From: Candidatus Gastranaerophilales bacterium
Lineage (GTDB): Bacteria > Cyanobacteriota > Vampirovibrionia > Gastranaerophilales > Gastranaerophilaceae
Assembly (NCBI GenBank): GCA_944325615.1
Contig: CALVAU010000072.1
Coordinates: 1 to 7,183, forward strand
Direction of reading: 5' to 3'
DNA length: 7,183 nt
The stretch's first letter is position 1. Every line of letters begins with the position of its first letter. The position numbers were made by a program, and so were the translations under genes. Under the pieces are notes generated by a model. The model was not told the origin of the DNA and did no database searches. It saw only the letters and a list, made by a program, of their open reading frames with translations. Shown here piece by piece: positions 4,870 to 7,183 of the stretch.

Positions 4870-7183
4870 ATGGCAATTTCTCAATCTGACGGTGGCATTA
4901 TATTGACAACTGAAGTTAATGACAGCGGATTAAAACAAGGTATTAAAAACTTAAAATCAGAAGCCGCAAAGTTAGCCGCTGAATATAGAAAAGCTGGAAT
5001 GTCGCAGTCAGAAGCGTTTAAAAAAGCATGGAGCGAAATTAAAAAAACAACGACAGAAACAGAAAAAGCGACAAATTCAACAAAAAAATACGGAGAGCAA
5101 GCGCAGAAAACAGGAAATTCAGCAAAAAACTCTTTCAATGATATAGGAAACTCAATTAAAAAACTTGCTTCAACAATAGGCTTAACATTAAGTATTGCCG
5201 CTTTAATAAATTTTAGCAAAGAATCAGCGGCGGCAGCTACTCAACAGGAAGCTAATATACAAAGAATTATAGATATATATGGAGAAGCAAGCGAAAAAGT
5301 ATCTGAATTTATAGAAAAAAGTTCTAAAGCAATTGGAATGTCAAAAAGTGCGGCAACATCAACAGCGGCTACTTATGGAAATCTTTTATCAGTTTGGGCT
5401 GATGTGGAAACAAATGCGACATTAACAAACGCATTATTAAATCAGACCGCAGTTGTTGCGACAAAAACAGGAAGAACAGTTACAGACGTAGCTGAAAGAA
5501 TACGTTCAGGACTTTTAGGAAATACAGAAGCAATTGAAGACCTTGGAATAAATGTAAATATAAAAACAATTGAAATAACAGAAGCGTTCCAAAGAATTGC
5601 AGACGGTAGGAGTTGGGAACAATTAAACGCTTATGAGCAGTCACAAATTAGAACATTAGCTATATTGGAGCAATCAACCAAAAAATACGGCACTCAAGTA
5701 TCTGAAACAACAGCCTTGACAAAGTCGGAATTCAGCGCGGCATATCAAGATTTTATGGTAGCTTGGGGAAATTTTGTAAATATCGTTCTTGTTCCTATTT
5801 TAAAAGTTTTAACAAAAATAATTTCATATGTTACAGTTGCGCTAAATGTTCTTTTAGGTCTTAATGGTGATATTATAGGAAGTACAGAAGGAATAAGTTC
5901 ATCAGTCGAAGAAACAACGAAAAATCAAAAAGACCTTACACAAGAAGTAAAAAATACACAAAAAGAACAAAAAAAATCACTTGCTTTGTTTGATGAATTG
6001 ATGATACTTTCATCAGGGGGTATTTCTCAAAGCAATTTATCTGCATCTGATACTATAATTGCGATTCCTGATGACGTTTTAGAAAGTTATGAAAAACTAT
6101 CAGAAGGTATAGACAATGAATCATTAGAAGAGTTAAAAGAATTTGAGCAGTGGATGATTGATAACAAGGACAACATAGAAACTGCTTTAGATATCGCAGG
6201 AATTGCTGGATTAACTTTAGGTATAGGAAAACTTATAGAAAAAATTTCTTCATTATTTGGTTTCTTTGATAATAAAAATAAAAAATTAAAAAAGCAAACA
6301 AAATTAACTAAAAATGATGGTTTAGCTGTTGAGTCTTTAGCTTGGGCACTTTCAGGTGTGTTAGGTGGAGCTTTAATAGGAATAAAAAAACTTTTAGGAG
6401 ATTCAAATCAAGAATTAGATAACACATCAGGAAGCTTAGTGACGGCTAAAGAAAATTCTGTTTCTTTTTCTTTAGGACTGCAAGAGCTTGCTACAGCAAC
6501 AAAAAACAGCAAAGATGAAACAAATAAATTTAATGAAGAATTAAGACTTTTGCCAGAAAGTTTCAACGTATTAGATCCTTTTTTAGTCGGAAGTAAAGAA
6601 AAACAAGAAAATTTATCCGAATCAATTTTACAAACAAAAGACTCTATGGAAAAAGTGCCGGAAGCTGCAAAAAAATTAGCTGGAAGTTTACTTCCGACTC
6701 AAAAAAAATTGATTGAATTTACATATTCATCATATTTTGCTGAAAATGGATTTGATATGTTGGTTGAAAAACTCAAAGATACAGATCCTATTGAACACCT
6801 GGGGCTTGCATTTGACTCGTTGAGTGAAAAAATAAAAAATTGGGCAACAAATATTACAGGAGCAAAAGACAAATATAAAGATTTGAAAAACTCTATAATG
6901 CCCAGAAACGAAACAGAAGCAAGCAAGCAAGTAAATGAAATTGTAAATCCTCAACTTGAAATAGTAGCAAAAGCCTTAGAAAAACAATTTACAAATCAAA
7001 TTATATCACAAATAGAATTTGGAATAGCGAGTGCACAAGAATCTAAAGTTTCAAAAAATACTGAAATAGCAAGAAAAATATTAGGAGATCCTTATTTTTC
7101 AGAACAACAAATGGAAAATATAGAAAAAAATTTTGAAACTATTGCAGAAAATTTAAAAGTATTTTTGCAAAATTTAACATATG
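4870..7183 (+). CDS. Tail tape measure protein, N-terminal 771 residues (3' end outside window)
   Basis: This frame is open from the ATG to the window edge with no stop. The protein sets tail length and helps deliver DNA through the host envelope. Residues 1-95 are helical and rich in Lys, Glu, Ala and Thr. A hydrophobic stretch at 99-115 (LASTIGLTLSIAALINF) comes next, followed by the conserved N-terminal domain with SAAAATQQEANIQRIIDIYG and LGINVNIKTIEITEAFQRIA. Further hydrophobic, Gly-rich segments lie at about 302-331, 439-466 and 484-509; such segments are thought to act during DNA passage through the membrane. LALFDEL (371-377) corresponds to the 'LA.FDE(L/I)' motif I recall in Clostridia tape measures. 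The remainder is charged helix. The codon bias is strongly AT-rich (TTA, ATA, AGA). Position after the two chaperones confirms the call. The total length cannot be judged here. Confidence 0.9.
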   Translation, partial: MAISQSDGGIILTTEVNDSGLKQGIKNLKSEAAKLAAEYRKAGMSQSEAFKKAWSEIKKTTTETEKATNSTKKYGEQAQKTGNSAKNSFNDIGNSIKKLASTIGLTLSIAALINFSKESAAAATQQEANIQRIIDIYGEASEKVSEFIEKSSKAIGMSKSAATSTAATYGNLLSVWADVETNATLTNALLNQTAVVATKTGRTVTDVAERIRSGLLGNTEAIEDLGINVNIKTIEITEAFQRIADGRSWEQLNAYEQSQIRTLAILEQSTKKYGTQVSETTALTKSEFSAAYQDFMVAWGNFVNIVLVPILKVLTKIISYVTVALNVLLGLNGDIIGSTEGISSSVEETTKNQKDLTQEVKNTQKEQKKSLALFDELMILSSGGISQSNLSASDTIIAIPDDVLESYEKLSEGIDNESLEELKEFEQWMIDNKDNIETALDIAGIAGLTLGIGKLIEKISSLFGFFDNKNKKLKKQTKLTKNDGLAVESLAWALSGVLGGALIGIKKLLGDSNQELDNTSGSLVTAKENSVSFSLGLQELATATKNSKDETNKFNEELRLLPESFNVLDPFLVGSKEKQENLSESILQTKDSMEKVPEAAKKLAGSLLPTQKKLIEFTYSSYFAENGFDMLVEKLKDTDPIEHLGLAFDSLSEKIKNWATNITGAKDKYKDLKNSIMPRNETEASKQVNEIVNPQLEIVAKALEKQFTNQIISQIEFGIASAQESKVSKNTEIARKILGDPYFSEQQMENIEKNFETIAENLKVFLQNLTY

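Noticed and set aside
4881..5219. Minus-strand frame opposite the tape measure start (112 codons)
   Set aside because: It is a shadow of a low-complexity Lys/Ala/Thr-rich coding region. All confident genes run on the + strand and no credible start signal was seen.
1..7183. A defence, toxin or other novel non-phage system
   Set aside because: Every supported gene fits head or tail morphogenesis. There is no gap large enough for cargo, no opposite-strand gene, and no CRISPR-like or tRNA-like structure that I could find.

Overview
The window is part of the head and tail morphogenesis module of a siphovirus-like (long, non-contractile tail) phage or prophage. Every gene supported here lies on the + strand. 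They are packed tightly, with stop/start overlaps or gaps of a few bases, and nearly every start has a purine-rich AGGAGG-type ribosome binding site. Protein similarities recognised from memory, the strong Shine-Dalgarno sites and the modest-to-low GC all point to a low-GC Gram-positive host, most likely a gut Clostridia-type Firmicute. No integrase, att site or bacterial flanking gene is present, so free phage and prophage cannot be told apart.

Layout: (1) 1-221, C-terminal end of a probable scaffolding protein. (2) 242-1111, major capsid protein. (3) 1114-2243, three head-completion genes: a 76-aa conserved small protein starting at TTG, a gp6-like head-tail connector, and a DUF6751-like head-closure or minor capsid protein, also starting at TTG. 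(4) 2257-3127, a probable tail terminator followed by a Minor capsid 2/gp10-like protein. (5) 3150-3260, a 36-aa gene with a strong ribosome binding site. Its C-terminal half resembles the C-terminus of the gene before it. (6) 3264-3800, major tail (tube) protein. (7) 3814-3841, a strong hairpin in the only sizeable intergenic gap. (8) 3869-4851, two tail assembly chaperones (DUF6673-like and Gp15 family) joined by an ATGA overlap at an A6 run. (9) 4870-7183, the tape measure protein, still open at the window edge (771 codons visible).

The genes work together as follows. Scaffold and capsid protein build the prohead. The connector, head-closure, completion and terminator proteins seal the head after DNA packaging and join it to the tail. 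The chaperones coat the tape measure while the tube protein polymerises around it, so the tape measure sets tail length. The tail-tip genes (distal tail protein, tail endopeptidase) would be expected just beyond the right edge.

Base composition changes sharply near 3840. The head genes and tube protein run at roughly 33-48% GC in the lines I counted, while the chaperone and tape measure genes are near 27%, with a move to TTA, ATA and AGA codons. The hairpin sits at this boundary. I see no defence system, toxin, CRISPR array, RNA gene or other non-phage cargo. The most unusual items are the 36-aa gene with its partial duplication and the hairpin/composition junction.
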